From the NCBI GenBank assembly GCA_023409535.1, contig JAEYGZ010000048.1, positions 332,299 to 396,298 of the forward strand: a DNA stretch of 64,000 bases, in the 5' to 3' direction. The position numbers and the translations under genes were made by a program. The notes under the pieces were generated by a model. The model was given only the letters and a program-made list of their open reading frames with translations, had not been told where the DNA came from and searched no databases. The stretch is from Bacillota bacterium (GTDB lineage: Bacteria; Bacillota; Clostridia; Lachnospirales; Lachnospiraceae). Below, in pieces: positions 43,773 to 52,202 of the stretch; the first letter of the stretch is position 1, and every line of letters begins with the position of its first letter.

Positions 43773-44882
43773 ATGAAATATACCCAATACGGTAAGACCG
43801 TATTAGAGGTATCAAGATTTGGCCTCGGCTGTATGCGCTTTCCCGCAGAGGAGGCAGAATCAATCAAAATGGTCCGTTACGCCATTGATCATGGTGTAAA
43901 TTATCTGGATACCGCCTATGTCTATGCCAATAGCGAAATCATTACCGGAAAAGCTTTGCGGGACGGTTATCGGGATAAAGTCTATCTGGCTACCAAAAGT
44001 CCCATCTGGAATATTGAGAAGTATGAGGATTTTGAAAAATATCTGGACGAGCAATTAATGCGTCTTGGAACCGATCATATTGACGTCTATCTGCTTCATA
44101 ACCTGTATCCTGCCAACTGGAACAAGGTTATGAAATTCGACGGACTTAAGTTTCTTGACAGAATGCTTGAAAAGGGAAAAATTCTGCATAAAGGCTTTTC
44201 CATACACAGCACAACCCAGGCTTTTAAAGAAATCATAGATACCTATGACTGGGAAATGTGCCAGCTTCAGCTTAATATTCTGGATGAACATAATCAGGTA
44301 GGTATGGAAGGCTTACAATACGCAGGAGAAAGGGGAATCGCAAGTGTAATTATGGAGCCTTTGAGAGGCGGTTCTTTAATTAACAATACCCCAAAGGAAA
44401 TTCAGGAGCTTATTGCGTCATATCCTGAGAAGCGCTCCCTGGTAGATTGGTGCTTCCGGTGGCTGTATGATAAGCCTGAGGTATCCGTAATCTTAAGCGG
44501 TACGAATTCTCTTGAACAGCTGGAGGATAATCTGCGTATTTTTGATGAAGCGGTTCCGGACTGTATGTCGGAGAAAGATCACGCAATGGTTGCAAAAATA
44601 AAAGAGATCTTTGAATCAAAAAAGAGTATTGGCTGTACCGGCTGCCGCTATTGTATGCCATGTCCCCAGGACGTTAAAATTCCTGATATCTTTAAGCTGT
44701 ATAATAATTATCAGATCTCCAAGCCCCATACCATTGATAAGGTTCTTTATTTCAGAAGCATTGTCCCGGAAGGCAACGGTGCCGATCAGTGTGTCTCCTG
44801 CGGATTATGTATGAAGCATTGCCCTCAGGATCTGAAGATACCTGAATTACTGCAGATTGCACATGAAGAGCTAATGGCATAA
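43773..44882 (+). CDS. aldo/keto reductase with C-terminal 4Fe-4S domain
   Basis: A 369-residue protein. Residues 1-270 are an aldo/keto reductase barrel: RFGLGCMRFP, YLDTAYVYANSE (Asp/Tyr), LATKSP (Lys), DVYLLHNL (His). Residues about 285-365 contain two ferredoxin-like motifs, CTGCRYCMPCPQDVKIP and CVSCGLCMKHCPQDLKIP, so electrons may come from ferredoxin or NAD(P)H. GGAGTGAGTGAA places the ATG at 43773; a GTG at 43764 lies inside the ribosome site. The MerR regulator is divergent. Confidence 0.93.
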   Translation: MKYTQYGKTVLEVSRFGLGCMRFPAEEAESIKMVRYAIDHGVNYLDTAYVYANSEIITGKALRDGYRDKVYLATKSPIWNIEKYEDFEKYLDEQLMRLGTDHIDVYLLHNLYPANWNKVMKFDGLKFLDRMLEKGKILHKGFSIHSTTQAFKEIIDTYDWEMCQLQLNILDEHNQVGMEGLQYAGERGIASVIMEPLRGGSLINNTPKEIQELIASYPEKRSLVDWCFRWLYDKPEVSVILSGTNSLEQLEDNLRIFDEAVPDCMSEKDHAMVAKIKEIFESKKSIGCTGCRYCMPCPQDVKIPDIFKLYNNYQISKPHTIDKVLYFRSIVPEGNGADQCVSCGLCMKHCPQDLKIPELLQIAHEELMA

Positions 44883-44919
44883 ATATCCAACCGTCCTGAC
44901 TTATAATTTATAAGGATAA

Positions 44920-44957
44920 TTAAGGGATGTCGTTTAAGACATCCCTTAATGCTCTTT
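44920..44957 (+). terminator. terminator of the aldo/keto reductase gene
   Basis: 12-bp arms 44920-44931 and 44938-44949 around 6 bases; CTCTTTTTC follows shortly after. Confidence 0.75.
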
Positions 44958-45132
44958 TTCTGCGTAATATCCCTCCAAAAGGCGTTATCAGCCTTTCTGG
45001 TTCTGGTAAGCTTTCTGGGAAATGTTCCTTAGATCTCCGAATGATTGCCGTTACAATAGCAGATGATAAAATACAGATTATTCGTATTCATCCTTACTTA
45101 CTTTCCTGAAATAGATCCACGAATATGATTTG

Positions 45133-45690
45133 CTATATTACGACTGCCCTCCAGCAGATTTCAATCACCTGATCAAATGCCTTCTCATCCATCGGGTATT
45201 TGCCCAGCAATGCACCCTGTACCGCAGAAAGCAGCATGCCGCTGATCATCTGCACACACATTAACGGATTCACAGATCGTATCATCCCCTGCTCCATCCC
45301 GCGCTCAATGAGCAGCATACACTCCTTCATTGCCGGGATTTCCCGGTTTCTGATCTCCTCAGAGATAAAAGGGGAATGTGAATAATTTTCTAAAAACCAT
45401 TGCTCCTTCTGATAAACCTGTGCAAAGGTCGCCATGTTTTTCAACAATCGTTGGAAACAGGAATATATGCTCTCGGTTCTGTCGTACTCCTTCAGCATGG
45501 AATCGCTAAAATGATTGATGGTTCTAAGATAAAGCGCTCCAACTAACTCCTCTTTGTTGGCGAAATAGTTATAAACCGTGCCAGAGCCCACATTGGCACG
45601 CTGAAATAGTTTAGAAAATGTTATAGATTGCAAGCCTTCTTCCGTAATCAAGTCAAGTGTCGCTGCCAAAATGTCATCTCTTTTACTCAT
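45133..45690 (-). CDS. TetR-family transcriptional regulator
   Basis: A 185-residue repressor. DDILAATLDLITEEGLQSITFSKLFQRANVGSGTVYNYFANKEELVGAL is a textbook TetR N-terminal helix-turn-helix; the rest is a helical ligand domain. The start at 45690 follows CTGGAGGAAAAC; the longer frame to 45729 begins upstream of that ribosome site. It is divergent from the EFR1 gene, and a perfect palindrome lies between them. Confidence 0.92.
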   Translation of the reverse strand: MSKRDDILAATLDLITEEGLQSITFSKLFQRANVGSGTVYNYFANKEELVGALYLRTINHFSDSMLKEYDRTESIYSCFQRLLKNMATFAQVYQKEQWFLENYSHSPFISEEIRNREIPAMKECMLLIERGMEQGMIRSVNPLMCVQMISGMLLSAVQGALLGKYPMDEKAFDQVIEICWRAVVI

Positions 45691-45789
45691 GTTTTCCTCC
45701 AGGATCAAATTATAATTATCATATCCCATTCCTATTATTTCGTCAATATATTGGAATATTCGTTCTATATTACATTAATTATTCTACTA

Positions 45790-45818
45790 TTGACAAGTAA
45801 TATTACGATATTTATAAT
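45790..45818 (+). promoter_or_regulatory. consensus promoter of the EFR1 gene
   Basis: TTGACA at 45790-45795 and TATAAT at 45813-45818, spacer 17: the best promoter in the window. An operator overlaps the likely start point. Confidence 0.85.
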
Positions 45819-45825
45819 CATAATA

Positions 45826-45841
45826 TGGAATGTATATTCCA
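45826..45841. promoter_or_regulatory. TetR operator
   Basis: TGGAATGTATATTCCA is a perfect 6-4-6 palindrome placed 7 bases after the -10 box. A second site with the same left arm (TGGAATATTCGTTCTA, 45752-45767) lies closer to the regulator gene. Repression of a consensus promoter by the neighbouring TetR protein is inferred. Confidence 0.7.
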
Positions 45842-45879
45842 ACTATGTTATAATAAAAATATTATCAGGAGGATTTCAT

Positions 45880-46638
45880 ATGACCATCTTTTATTTTACC
45901 TCAACCGGCAATTGCCTATATGTGGCAAAGCGCATCGGCGGAACTCTTTATTCTATACCCCAGCTTATGAAAACAAATACGGTTCAGTTTAAAGATGATG
46001 TCATCGGCATCGTCTTTCCCATATACGGATTTGGGATGCCGGGCATCGTCAGACGGTTTCTGGAAAAGGTGTCCTGGGAAGCTGAATATTCCTTTGCTAT
46101 TGCTACCTATGGCAATATGACCGGCGCAGTACTACATAATCTTGACCGCATTGCTCTCAAGCGGGGAATCCGATTTGATTATAGGAATACCCTCCTCATG
46201 GTTGATAACTATCTGCCGAATTTCAAGGTTGAGGATCAGCTGGCCAAACTCCCCGGTAAAAAGGTGGAAGAAAATCTATCCGTTCTTCTTCAGGATATCA
46301 AAAGCAGAAAAGGCAATAAGCCAAAGACCGGTACTCTTCAAAAGATATCGACTGTTCTGATTCAGGCAGGATCAAAGCTGTTCATGAACGGTGAGCAGGC
46401 CCAGGGCTATCTTGTGAATGATCAATGTACAAAATGCGGTATTTGCTCCAGAGTATGTCCAACCGGTAATATCCGGGTTGGTGATCAGGTGGTATTCCTT
46501 GATCGCTGTGAAGCATGCCTGGGCTGCGTACACCTGTGTCCGCAAAATGCCATTCATTTAAAAAATGAAAAAAGTGCCGCACGCTTCAGAAACGAGCATG
46601 TTTCCCTGAAGGAAATCATAGAAGCGAATTGTAATTAA
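45880..46638 (+). CDS. EFR1-family flavodoxin-ferredoxin protein
   Basis: A 252-residue protein joining a flavodoxin-like N-terminus (FYFTSTGNCLYVAKRI, FPIYGFGMPGIVRRFL) to a C-terminal pair of 4Fe-4S motifs, CTKCGICSRVCPTGNI and CEACLGCVHLCPQNAI. The family is common in anaerobes and probably shuttles electrons. The start at 45880 follows ATCAGGAGGATTTCAT; the longest open frame begins far upstream, inside the divergent TetR gene, and is rejected. Strong promoter and operator are just upstream. Confidence 0.92.
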   Translation: MTIFYFTSTGNCLYVAKRIGGTLYSIPQLMKTNTVQFKDDVIGIVFPIYGFGMPGIVRRFLEKVSWEAEYSFAIATYGNMTGAVLHNLDRIALKRGIRFDYRNTLLMVDNYLPNFKVEDQLAKLPGKKVEENLSVLLQDIKSRKGNKPKTGTLQKISTVLIQAGSKLFMNGEQAQGYLVNDQCTKCGICSRVCPTGNIRVGDQVVFLDRCEACLGCVHLCPQNAIHLKNEKSAARFRNEHVSLKEIIEANCN

Positions 46639-46768
46639 TCCTTCCTCCCCTGACCTTCGGAAAATAAAATGAGCCCCGTCGCCTCTGCGTACCTGCAAAA
46701 AGTTCCCAGTGCGCTAAGGAAAGAACAGGGCTCTATTATTAAGTTGTTATTTTGACGAATCCGTTTTT

Positions 46769-47329
46769 TTAATACTCATCCTCCAGCCTCGTCTTATAGA
46801 CCTCATAATCCCAGCGGGTCTCCTCGGACAGTTTGTCATACTCATTTTCTGTCTCCTTTAAAGCATACTCATCCCGAAGTCTGGATTGCATCTGGCTTTG
46901 ATATCCTGCACGAACCGCTCTTGCAAATCTCTCCAGGCAGGTACTTCGCAGATATTCCAAATCCCCGAAGCAGATCTCATCAAACTGTTTCCTCATAAAA
47001 TCAAGCAGCTCATCATCCGTCAATCCATCCTGCGTCTCGTTCTTGTAGATATAAAAGATATCCTGTAATTCCGCTAAGGTATCCGCATAGGTATCCTGAT
47101 TGATAAATTGCGAATCACAGAACGTATCGATTATCTTAGGCAGGATGCCTTCTCCCAGCTCCACCCGCTGAGTGTCACTTAATGCATTTTTACGGCTGAC
47201 CATCAGATGATTGGCTTCTTCCTGTGATAACACCAGACCAAATTGTTCCGTCTTCCTATTACACTCTAAAACCCGCTCCAGCTCCTGCTTCTGCTGTGCT
47301 GCCAGCATCAATTCATACATATCATCCAT
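46769..47329 (-). CDS. DUF6323-like protein
   Basis: A 186-residue soluble helical protein. FGLVLSQEEANHLMVSRKNALSDTQRVELGEGILPKIIDTFCDSQFI and LQDIFYIYKNETQDGLTDDELLDFMRKQFD match, from memory, the clostridial DUF6323 family. The role is unknown. The C-terminus is rich in charged residues (RLRDEYALKETENEYDKLSEETRWDYE). It lies 74 bases downstream of the DUF6179-like gene on the same strand; I recall the two families occurring together. The ribosome site is weak. Confidence 0.68.
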   Translation of the reverse strand: MDDMYELMLAAQQKQELERVLECNRKTEQFGLVLSQEEANHLMVSRKNALSDTQRVELGEGILPKIIDTFCDSQFINQDTYADTLAELQDIFYIYKNETQDGLTDDELLDFMRKQFDEICFGDLEYLRSTCLERFARAVRAGYQSQMQSRLRDEYALKETENEYDKLSEETRWDYEVYKTRLEDEY

Positions 47330-47403
47330 AGCAAACCCTGCACCTTTCTGTCTGATTAGCTCTGATCCATAGTTTCATAGTACCCGCAAGATCTTCCAAA
47401 GTA

Positions 47404-48264
47404 TTATATCGTATTATATAAAGTATTATTTTTTGCTCCATTCTTTAACTCTACCGAGAAATCAGCAATTATATTTTCCAGATACCGGAACAGCTCCCTG
47501 TCCTCCTGATATATATTTTTAATCAGTAATTCCAATAACTTCGTTAGCTTAGCTGATAACGCCTCCTCTGCCATGCCGTTCACATAGGAAGAAATCCTCT
47601 CATAATCGGCAGAATCAAATTTTATCTTCGAGGTCTTTATGCCAAGCAGCATACAGAGCAAAACCTTACGAAGCACAATCCCGCACGGATTGATGAATAG
47701 TACCTCATATTCCGGTTCAGATGTGATTAAAACCTCTCTGACGTATTCCTCCGGAAATTGCTTTAAGAATTTCTGTTCCAGCCTGATACAGTTTAAATAT
47801 TGATCAATTACATCAACTCCGTTAAATTCCTGCAATTGCTTCAAAACCATATAATCCATCAGAATAATATGGTTTTCAGGATCAAGCAGCGGATCATACC
47901 ATTTGAAGAACTCGGGAATGCCTTTTACCACAGTATCATGATATTCAATATTCCCATAATCCTTAAAGTCCAGGATCATATCCGCGTATCGTTCATTAGC
48001 TCTTCTGACCTTTGCCGTAACTAATTGAAACCCGGTATCATACGCCTCCCTTGCGGTTGTAAATTTATTTTTTCCTGCCAATTCAGTCCGGTCTGCTTCC
48101 CCAGCCTGCTCAAACACCTCCAGCTCATTTTCATGGATACAATACAGTACTGCGCCCATCAGCTGCTGGGCTTTCTCATAGGTAATAGAAGTACTTGCCA
48201 TACCTGTATCTCTGTCTGCCAGCTCCTTCACCAGCACCAGCAGCTCTTCCATCGGATAATCCAA
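47404..48264 (-). CDS. DUF6179-like protein
   Basis: A 286-residue soluble protein, mainly helical, with DKYLNCIRLEQKFLKQFPEEY-type helices and VLFINPCGIVLRKVLLCMLLG in the middle. It fits the DUF6179 family as I remember it; function unknown. The start codon is TTG at 48264, 8 bases after AGGAGG; an ATG at 48252 is the alternative. It diverges from the TetR gene at 48381 and is probably cotranscribed with the DUF6323-like gene. Confidence 0.65.
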   Translation of the reverse strand: MDYPMEELLVLVKELADRDTGMASTSITYEKAQQLMGAVLYCIHENELEVFEQAGEADRTELAGKNKFTTAREAYDTGFQLVTAKVRRANERYADMILDFKDYGNIEYHDTVVKGIPEFFKWYDPLLDPENHIILMDYMVLKQLQEFNGVDVIDQYLNCIRLEQKFLKQFPEEYVREVLITSEPEYEVLFINPCGIVLRKVLLCMLLGIKTSKIKFDSADYERISSYVNGMAEEALSAKLTKLLELLIKNIYQEDRELFRYLENIIADFSVELKNGAKNNTLYNTI

Positions 48265-48380
48265 AGCATTCCCCTCCTATCATATATGAGCTCATTTTAC
48301 AGTTTTGCCCTTTTCATTACAAGTCTGGTATTTTAATGAGATTTGTGTTATAATAAAAGTGGAGAAAAAGAGGTAATGCT

Positions 48381-48965
48381 ATGTCACAGACGACGAAACG
48401 GGCATTGGAAGCTTCTCTAAAGAGAATGTTATTACAAAAGCCCCTGGATAAGATTACAATTTCAGATATCGCCGAAGATTGCGGAATCAATCGCATGACC
48501 TTCTACTACCACTTTAAAGATATTTATGATCTGGTGGAATGGACATGTATCGAGGATGCAGCAAAGGCACTGGACGGAAAGAAAACCTACGACACCTGGC
48601 AGCAAGGGTTTCTGCAGATCTTTCAGGCGGTATCGGAGAATAAACCCTTTATACTGAATGTATACCATTCTGTCAGCCGTGAACAGATAGAGCTTTACTT
48701 ATACAAGTTAACCTATCATCTGCTGATTGGGGTTGTGGAGGAAAAAGCCGCAGGAATAGAGGTTCGGGAGGAAGATAAAAAATTCATCGCCGATTTTTAC
48801 AAATATGCCTTCGTCGGTCTGATGCTCGATTGGATTAAGAACGGAATGAAGGAAGCGCCGCAGCAGATCATTGACCGTCTGGACACCCTGATCCATGGGG
48901 ATATCGCCAGGGCACTGAACAAGTTCAGGATTGACAGGGTAAAACCATCTGAAATAACGGAATAA
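48381..48965 (+). CDS. TetR/AcrR-family regulator (DhaS-like)
   Basis: A 194-residue regulator. KPLDKITISDIAEDCGINRMTFYYHFKDIYDLVEW is the DNA-binding domain with the FYYHF core typical of the DhaS/YbiH-like subgroup. The C-terminal part is the ligand or dimerisation domain. AAGAGGTAATGCT precedes the ATG and a TATAAT lies about 30 bases before it. It sits upstream of oleate hydratase but a strong terminator separates the two, so its target may instead be the divergent DUF6179 unit, the hydratase, or both. Confidence 0.9.
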   Translation: MSQTTKRALEASLKRMLLQKPLDKITISDIAEDCGINRMTFYYHFKDIYDLVEWTCIEDAAKALDGKKTYDTWQQGFLQIFQAVSENKPFILNVYHSVSREQIELYLYKLTYHLLIGVVEEKAAGIEVREEDKKFIADFYKYAFVGLMLDWIKNGMKEAPQQIIDRLDTLIHGDIARALNKFRIDRVKPSEITE

Positions 48966-48981
48966 TTTTTTTACATTTTGC

Positions 48982-49018
48982 CCGCTATGATAAAACTTTT
49001 ATCATAGCGGTTTTATTG
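48982..49018 (+). terminator. terminator after the TetR gene
   Basis: 14-bp arms 48982-48995 and 48997-49010, effectively with an A/T loop, followed by TTTTATTGTTT. Confidence 0.85.
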
Positions 49019-49090
49019 TTTATGGTAACTCTCCCTGAAAAAGATAAAATGAAAGCACAAACAAAAATACGATCATCGGAGGTTATCAAT

Positions 49091-50866
49091 ATGTATTATT
49101 CCAGCGGAAACTATGAAGCTTTTGCACGTCCCGTAAAGCCCGAAGACGTTGAGCGCAAATCAGCCTATCTCATCGGCTCCGGCCTTGCCGCCCTGTCAGC
49201 AGCCTGCTATCTTGTTCGTGACGGACAAATGCAGGGAAAGAGAATTCATATTCTTGAAAAGGATCCCATACCCGGCGGTGCCTGCGATGGTTACAGGTAT
49301 GATGAGCTCGGATATGTCATGCGCGGCGGGCGTGAAATGGACAATCATTTCGAATGCATGTGGGATCTGATGAGATCTATTCCTTCCATTGAGACCGAAG
49401 GAATCAGCGTTCTGGATGAATTCTACCGGCTCAATAAGAAGGATCCCAATTACTCTCTCATGAGGGCTACCGCCAACCGCGGGGAAGATGCCCGTACTGA
49501 AGGCAAGTTCGGCCTTTCCGATAAAGGGGCGGCGGAAATCATGAAGCTGTTCTTCACCCCGGATGAAAAGCTTTATGATAAGCGGATTGATACGCTTTTC
49601 AGTGAAGAAGTATTGAGCTCAAACTTCTGGATGTACTGGCGTACCATGTTCGCCTTTGAAAACTGGCACAGTGCGCTGGAGATGAAGCTCTATCTCAAGC
49701 GTTTTATCCATCATGTGGGCGGCTTGCCTGATTTTACGGCACTCCGTTTTACAAAATATAATCAGTATGAATCTCTGATCCTTCCCATGATAAAATATCT
49801 GGAAGACAACGAAGTACAGTTTCATTACAACACTAAGGTAGTAAATATAGAATTTGATATCAGTCGAAACAGAAAAATCGCCAAGAGCATCGAGGTGATT
49901 CACAACGAAAAAAAGGAAGCCATTGATCTTACGGAAAATGATCTGATCTTCATTACCAACGGCGGTTGTGTCGAGAACTCCAGTCTGGGGGACCAGAATC
50001 ACCCTGCTCCCTTCAACAAACAGATCAAGGAAGGCGGCGGCTGGGATATGTGGCGCAGGATTGCCGCACAGGACTCTGCCTTCGGCAGACCGGATAAGTT
50101 CTGTTATGATCCGGAGCAAAGCAGCTGGATGTCGGCTACCGTAACAACCCTGGATAACCGTATTCCTCCTTATATTAAGAACATCTGTAAGCGTGATCCC
50201 TTCAGCGGTAAGGTTGTCACCGGAGGAATTGTCACCGTCAAGGATTCCAACTGGCTGCTCAGCTGGACCTTCAACCGCCAGCCTCAGTTTCGCAGCCAGC
50301 CAAAGGATCAGCTGGTGGGCTGGATCTATGGCCTCTTCAGCGACCGGCCCGGTAATTACATCAAAAAGCCCATGCGGGACTGCACCGGCAAAGAAATCTG
50401 TATGGAATGGCTGTATCACCTGGGTGTTCCGGTAAATGAAATAGAGAAAATGGCTGAACACAGTGCCAATACCATTCCCTGTATGATGCCGTTTATTACT
50501 GCTTTCTTTATGCCGCGCTGCGCCGGTGACAGACCTGCAGTGATTCCGGAAGGAAGTGTGAATTTTGCATTCCTGGGTCAATTTGCCGAGACTGTGCGCG
50601 ACACGATCTTCACTACCGAATACTCCGTCCGGACAGGTATGGAAGCAGTCTATACCTTGCTTTCTATCGACCGGGGTGTTCCTGAAGTCTGGGGCAGTAC
50701 CTATGATATACGTGATTTGTTAACGGCTGCCACTCAGATGCGTGACGGTAAGAAAATTACCGATATGGACCTTGGCTTCAAAGAGAAAATCGCACTTAAG
50801 GTAATGCTGAAAAAAATTGCAGGAAGCGACATTCATAAGCTCCTGAAGGAATATAAGGTAATCTAA
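49091..50866 (+). CDS. ohyA: oleate hydratase (MCRA family)
   Basis: A 591-residue FAD enzyme of the myosin-cross-reactive-antigen family, which adds water to the cis-9 double bond of oleic or linoleic acid to give 10-hydroxy acids. AYLIGSGLAALSAACYLV binds FAD, and GGREMDNHFECMWDLMRSIPS contains the conserved glutamate and neighbouring residues of the active site. ERKS, TRKYNQYES-like and GNYIKKPMRDCTGKEICMEWLYHLG blocks are typical. The start at 49091 follows GGAGGTTATCAAT; the longer frame from 49016 begins in the upstream terminator. It probably detoxifies host or plant fatty acids. Confidence 0.95.
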   Translation: MYYSSGNYEAFARPVKPEDVERKSAYLIGSGLAALSAACYLVRDGQMQGKRIHILEKDPIPGGACDGYRYDELGYVMRGGREMDNHFECMWDLMRSIPSIETEGISVLDEFYRLNKKDPNYSLMRATANRGEDARTEGKFGLSDKGAAEIMKLFFTPDEKLYDKRIDTLFSEEVLSSNFWMYWRTMFAFENWHSALEMKLYLKRFIHHVGGLPDFTALRFTKYNQYESLILPMIKYLEDNEVQFHYNTKVVNIEFDISRNRKIAKSIEVIHNEKKEAIDLTENDLIFITNGGCVENSSLGDQNHPAPFNKQIKEGGGWDMWRRIAAQDSAFGRPDKFCYDPEQSSWMSATVTTLDNRIPPYIKNICKRDPFSGKVVTGGIVTVKDSNWLLSWTFNRQPQFRSQPKDQLVGWIYGLFSDRPGNYIKKPMRDCTGKEICMEWLYHLGVPVNEIEKMAEHSANTIPCMMPFITAFFMPRCAGDRPAVIPEGSVNFAFLGQFAETVRDTIFTTEYSVRTGMEAVYTLLSIDRGVPEVWGSTYDIRDLLTAATQMRDGKKITDMDLGFKEKIALKVMLKKIAGSDIHKLLKEYKVI

Positions 50867-50982
50867 GCTGCAGGTTATGATAAATAAGGGTTACCGAAGT
50901 ATATGATCTAATAATATAAAGTACTGTGATAAGGGAAGCCGGGACTGAAATACCCAGCTTCCCTTATTTTTGATATTACAAT

Positions 50983-50999
50983 TTGATAATAATTATCAA
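50983..50999. promoter_or_regulatory. Fur-type box of the second iron importer
   Basis: TTGATAATAATTATCAA has perfect 8-base arms around one central base and contains the Bacillus-type 7-1-7 Fur core TGATAATNATTATCA exactly. It lies 16 bases before the -35 box. Confidence 0.85.
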
Positions 51000-51014
51000 T
51001 TGCATAATTCAACA

Positions 51015-51043
51015 TTGACTCGCGTATTATCCTATGCTATATT
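51015..51043 (+). promoter_or_regulatory. promoter of the second iron importer
   Basis: TTGACT at 51015-51020 and TATATT at 51038-51043, spacer 17. Transcription would start near 51050, almost at the first in-frame ATG (51057). Confidence 0.65.
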
Positions 51044-51056
51044 GCAGTAGTTAGTT

Positions 51057-52181
51057 ATGTCTAACCGCATTCAAATAATAACTCATGCTATTCAAGGAGG
51101 TGTTATTATCAAAGACAAAAAACTATTATTTGAAAATAAAGGCGTCTATACCACTGCTGTTATAATCCTATTCGCTGGTATACTCTTCTCCTTATGCTTT
51201 TCCGCATCGGTTGGACAAGCGGATGTTCCTCTCCGGCAAACCTTTCAAATTCTGATCAATAAAATATCAGGAGGTTCTTTCGGTTCTATAGAGGATATCC
51301 CGAATTCCTTTGTTAACATCGTCTGGCAAGTGAGAATTCCGAGAGTGATATTTGCGGTATTCATTGGAATGGCCCTGGCTGTCAGCGGTGCCGTGATGCA
51401 GGCTTTAGTGCAGAATCCACTTGCTGATCCGTACATATTAGGTATCTCCTCCGGCTCCTCCCTTGGTGCTACCTTTGCAATATTAATCGGTTTTGGGAGC
51501 GGATCCATCTTCGCTCAGTTCGGCCTCGCCTTCTGTGCCTTTCTGGGTGCGGTATCTGCCTCGCTGGCCGTATTAATCCTTTCAAGCGTAGGCGGACGTA
51601 TGACCTCCATGAAGCTGGTATTATCCGGCTCCGTCATCAGTGCTCTGTGCAGCGCCTTCTCCAGTATCATTGTTTACTTTGCCAATAATGCGGAGGGAAT
51701 GAAGACCGTAACCTTCTGGGCGATGGGAAGCCTCGCCTCTTCCGGTTGGAATAAGATACCCATACTTGTGACTGTTGTTATCGTGATCACAATATTTTTC
51801 CTGTTCCAGTACCGTATTCTGAATACGATGCTCCTGGGAGATGAAGCTGCGACAACCCTGGGAGTTCCTCTCTCAAAATACCGAAGATTCTATATGCTGC
51901 TTACCTCTCTCTTAACAGGTGTCGTGGTTGCTTATTCCGGTATGATCGGTTTTATCGGATTGATCATCCCTCATATTGTCCGCGGACTCTTCGGCTCCGA
52001 CCACAAACGCCTGGTGTTGATGACAGCATTGATCGGTTCTCTGTTCCTGATCTGGGCAGATGTCATCTCCCGTATCATTATTGAAAATGTTGAACTTCCC
52101 ATCGGAATTATCACCTCTATGATCGGAGCACCGATGTTTATCTATATTATTGTGAAAAAAGGCTATAATTTTGGAAGTTAG
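51057..52181 (+). CDS. FecCD-family iron ABC permease
   Basis: A permease with about nine helices; QNPLADPYILGISSGSSLGATFAIL and SGMIGFIGLIIPHIVRGLFG are the family motifs. Coordinates are given from the first ATG (374 residues), but that ATG has no ribosome site and lies a few bases after the likely transcription start. AAGGAGG at 51094-51100 is followed by ATT (51105) and ATC (51108), so the real start may be a rare non-ATG codon giving about 357 residues. It is first in a permease, ATPase, binding-protein operon behind a Fur box. Confidence 0.9.
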   Translation: MSNRIQIITHAIQGGVIIKDKKLLFENKGVYTTAVIILFAGILFSLCFSASVGQADVPLRQTFQILINKISGGSFGSIEDIPNSFVNIVWQVRIPRVIFAVFIGMALAVSGAVMQALVQNPLADPYILGISSGSSLGATFAILIGFGSGSIFAQFGLAFCAFLGAVSASLAVLILSSVGGRMTSMKLVLSGSVISALCSAFSSIIVYFANNAEGMKTVTFWAMGSLASSGWNKIPILVTVVIVITIFFLFQYRILNTMLLGDEAATTLGVPLSKYRRFYMLLTSLLTGVVVAYSGMIGFIGLIIPHIVRGLFGSDHKRLVLMTALIGSLFLIWADVISRIIIENVELPIGIITSMIGAPMFIYIIVKKGYNFGS

Positions 52182-52202
52182 CCGGAAAGGCAGGATGAGA
52201 AT

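Noticed and set aside
44927..45109. 60-residue open frame after the aldo/keto reductase gene
   Set aside because: It starts inside the terminator stem and lacks a ribosome site; composition is not protein-like.
49619..50581. 320-residue antisense frame within oleate hydratase
   Set aside because: It lies wholly opposite a strongly conserved enzyme and shows no family motif, so it reflects codon bias.
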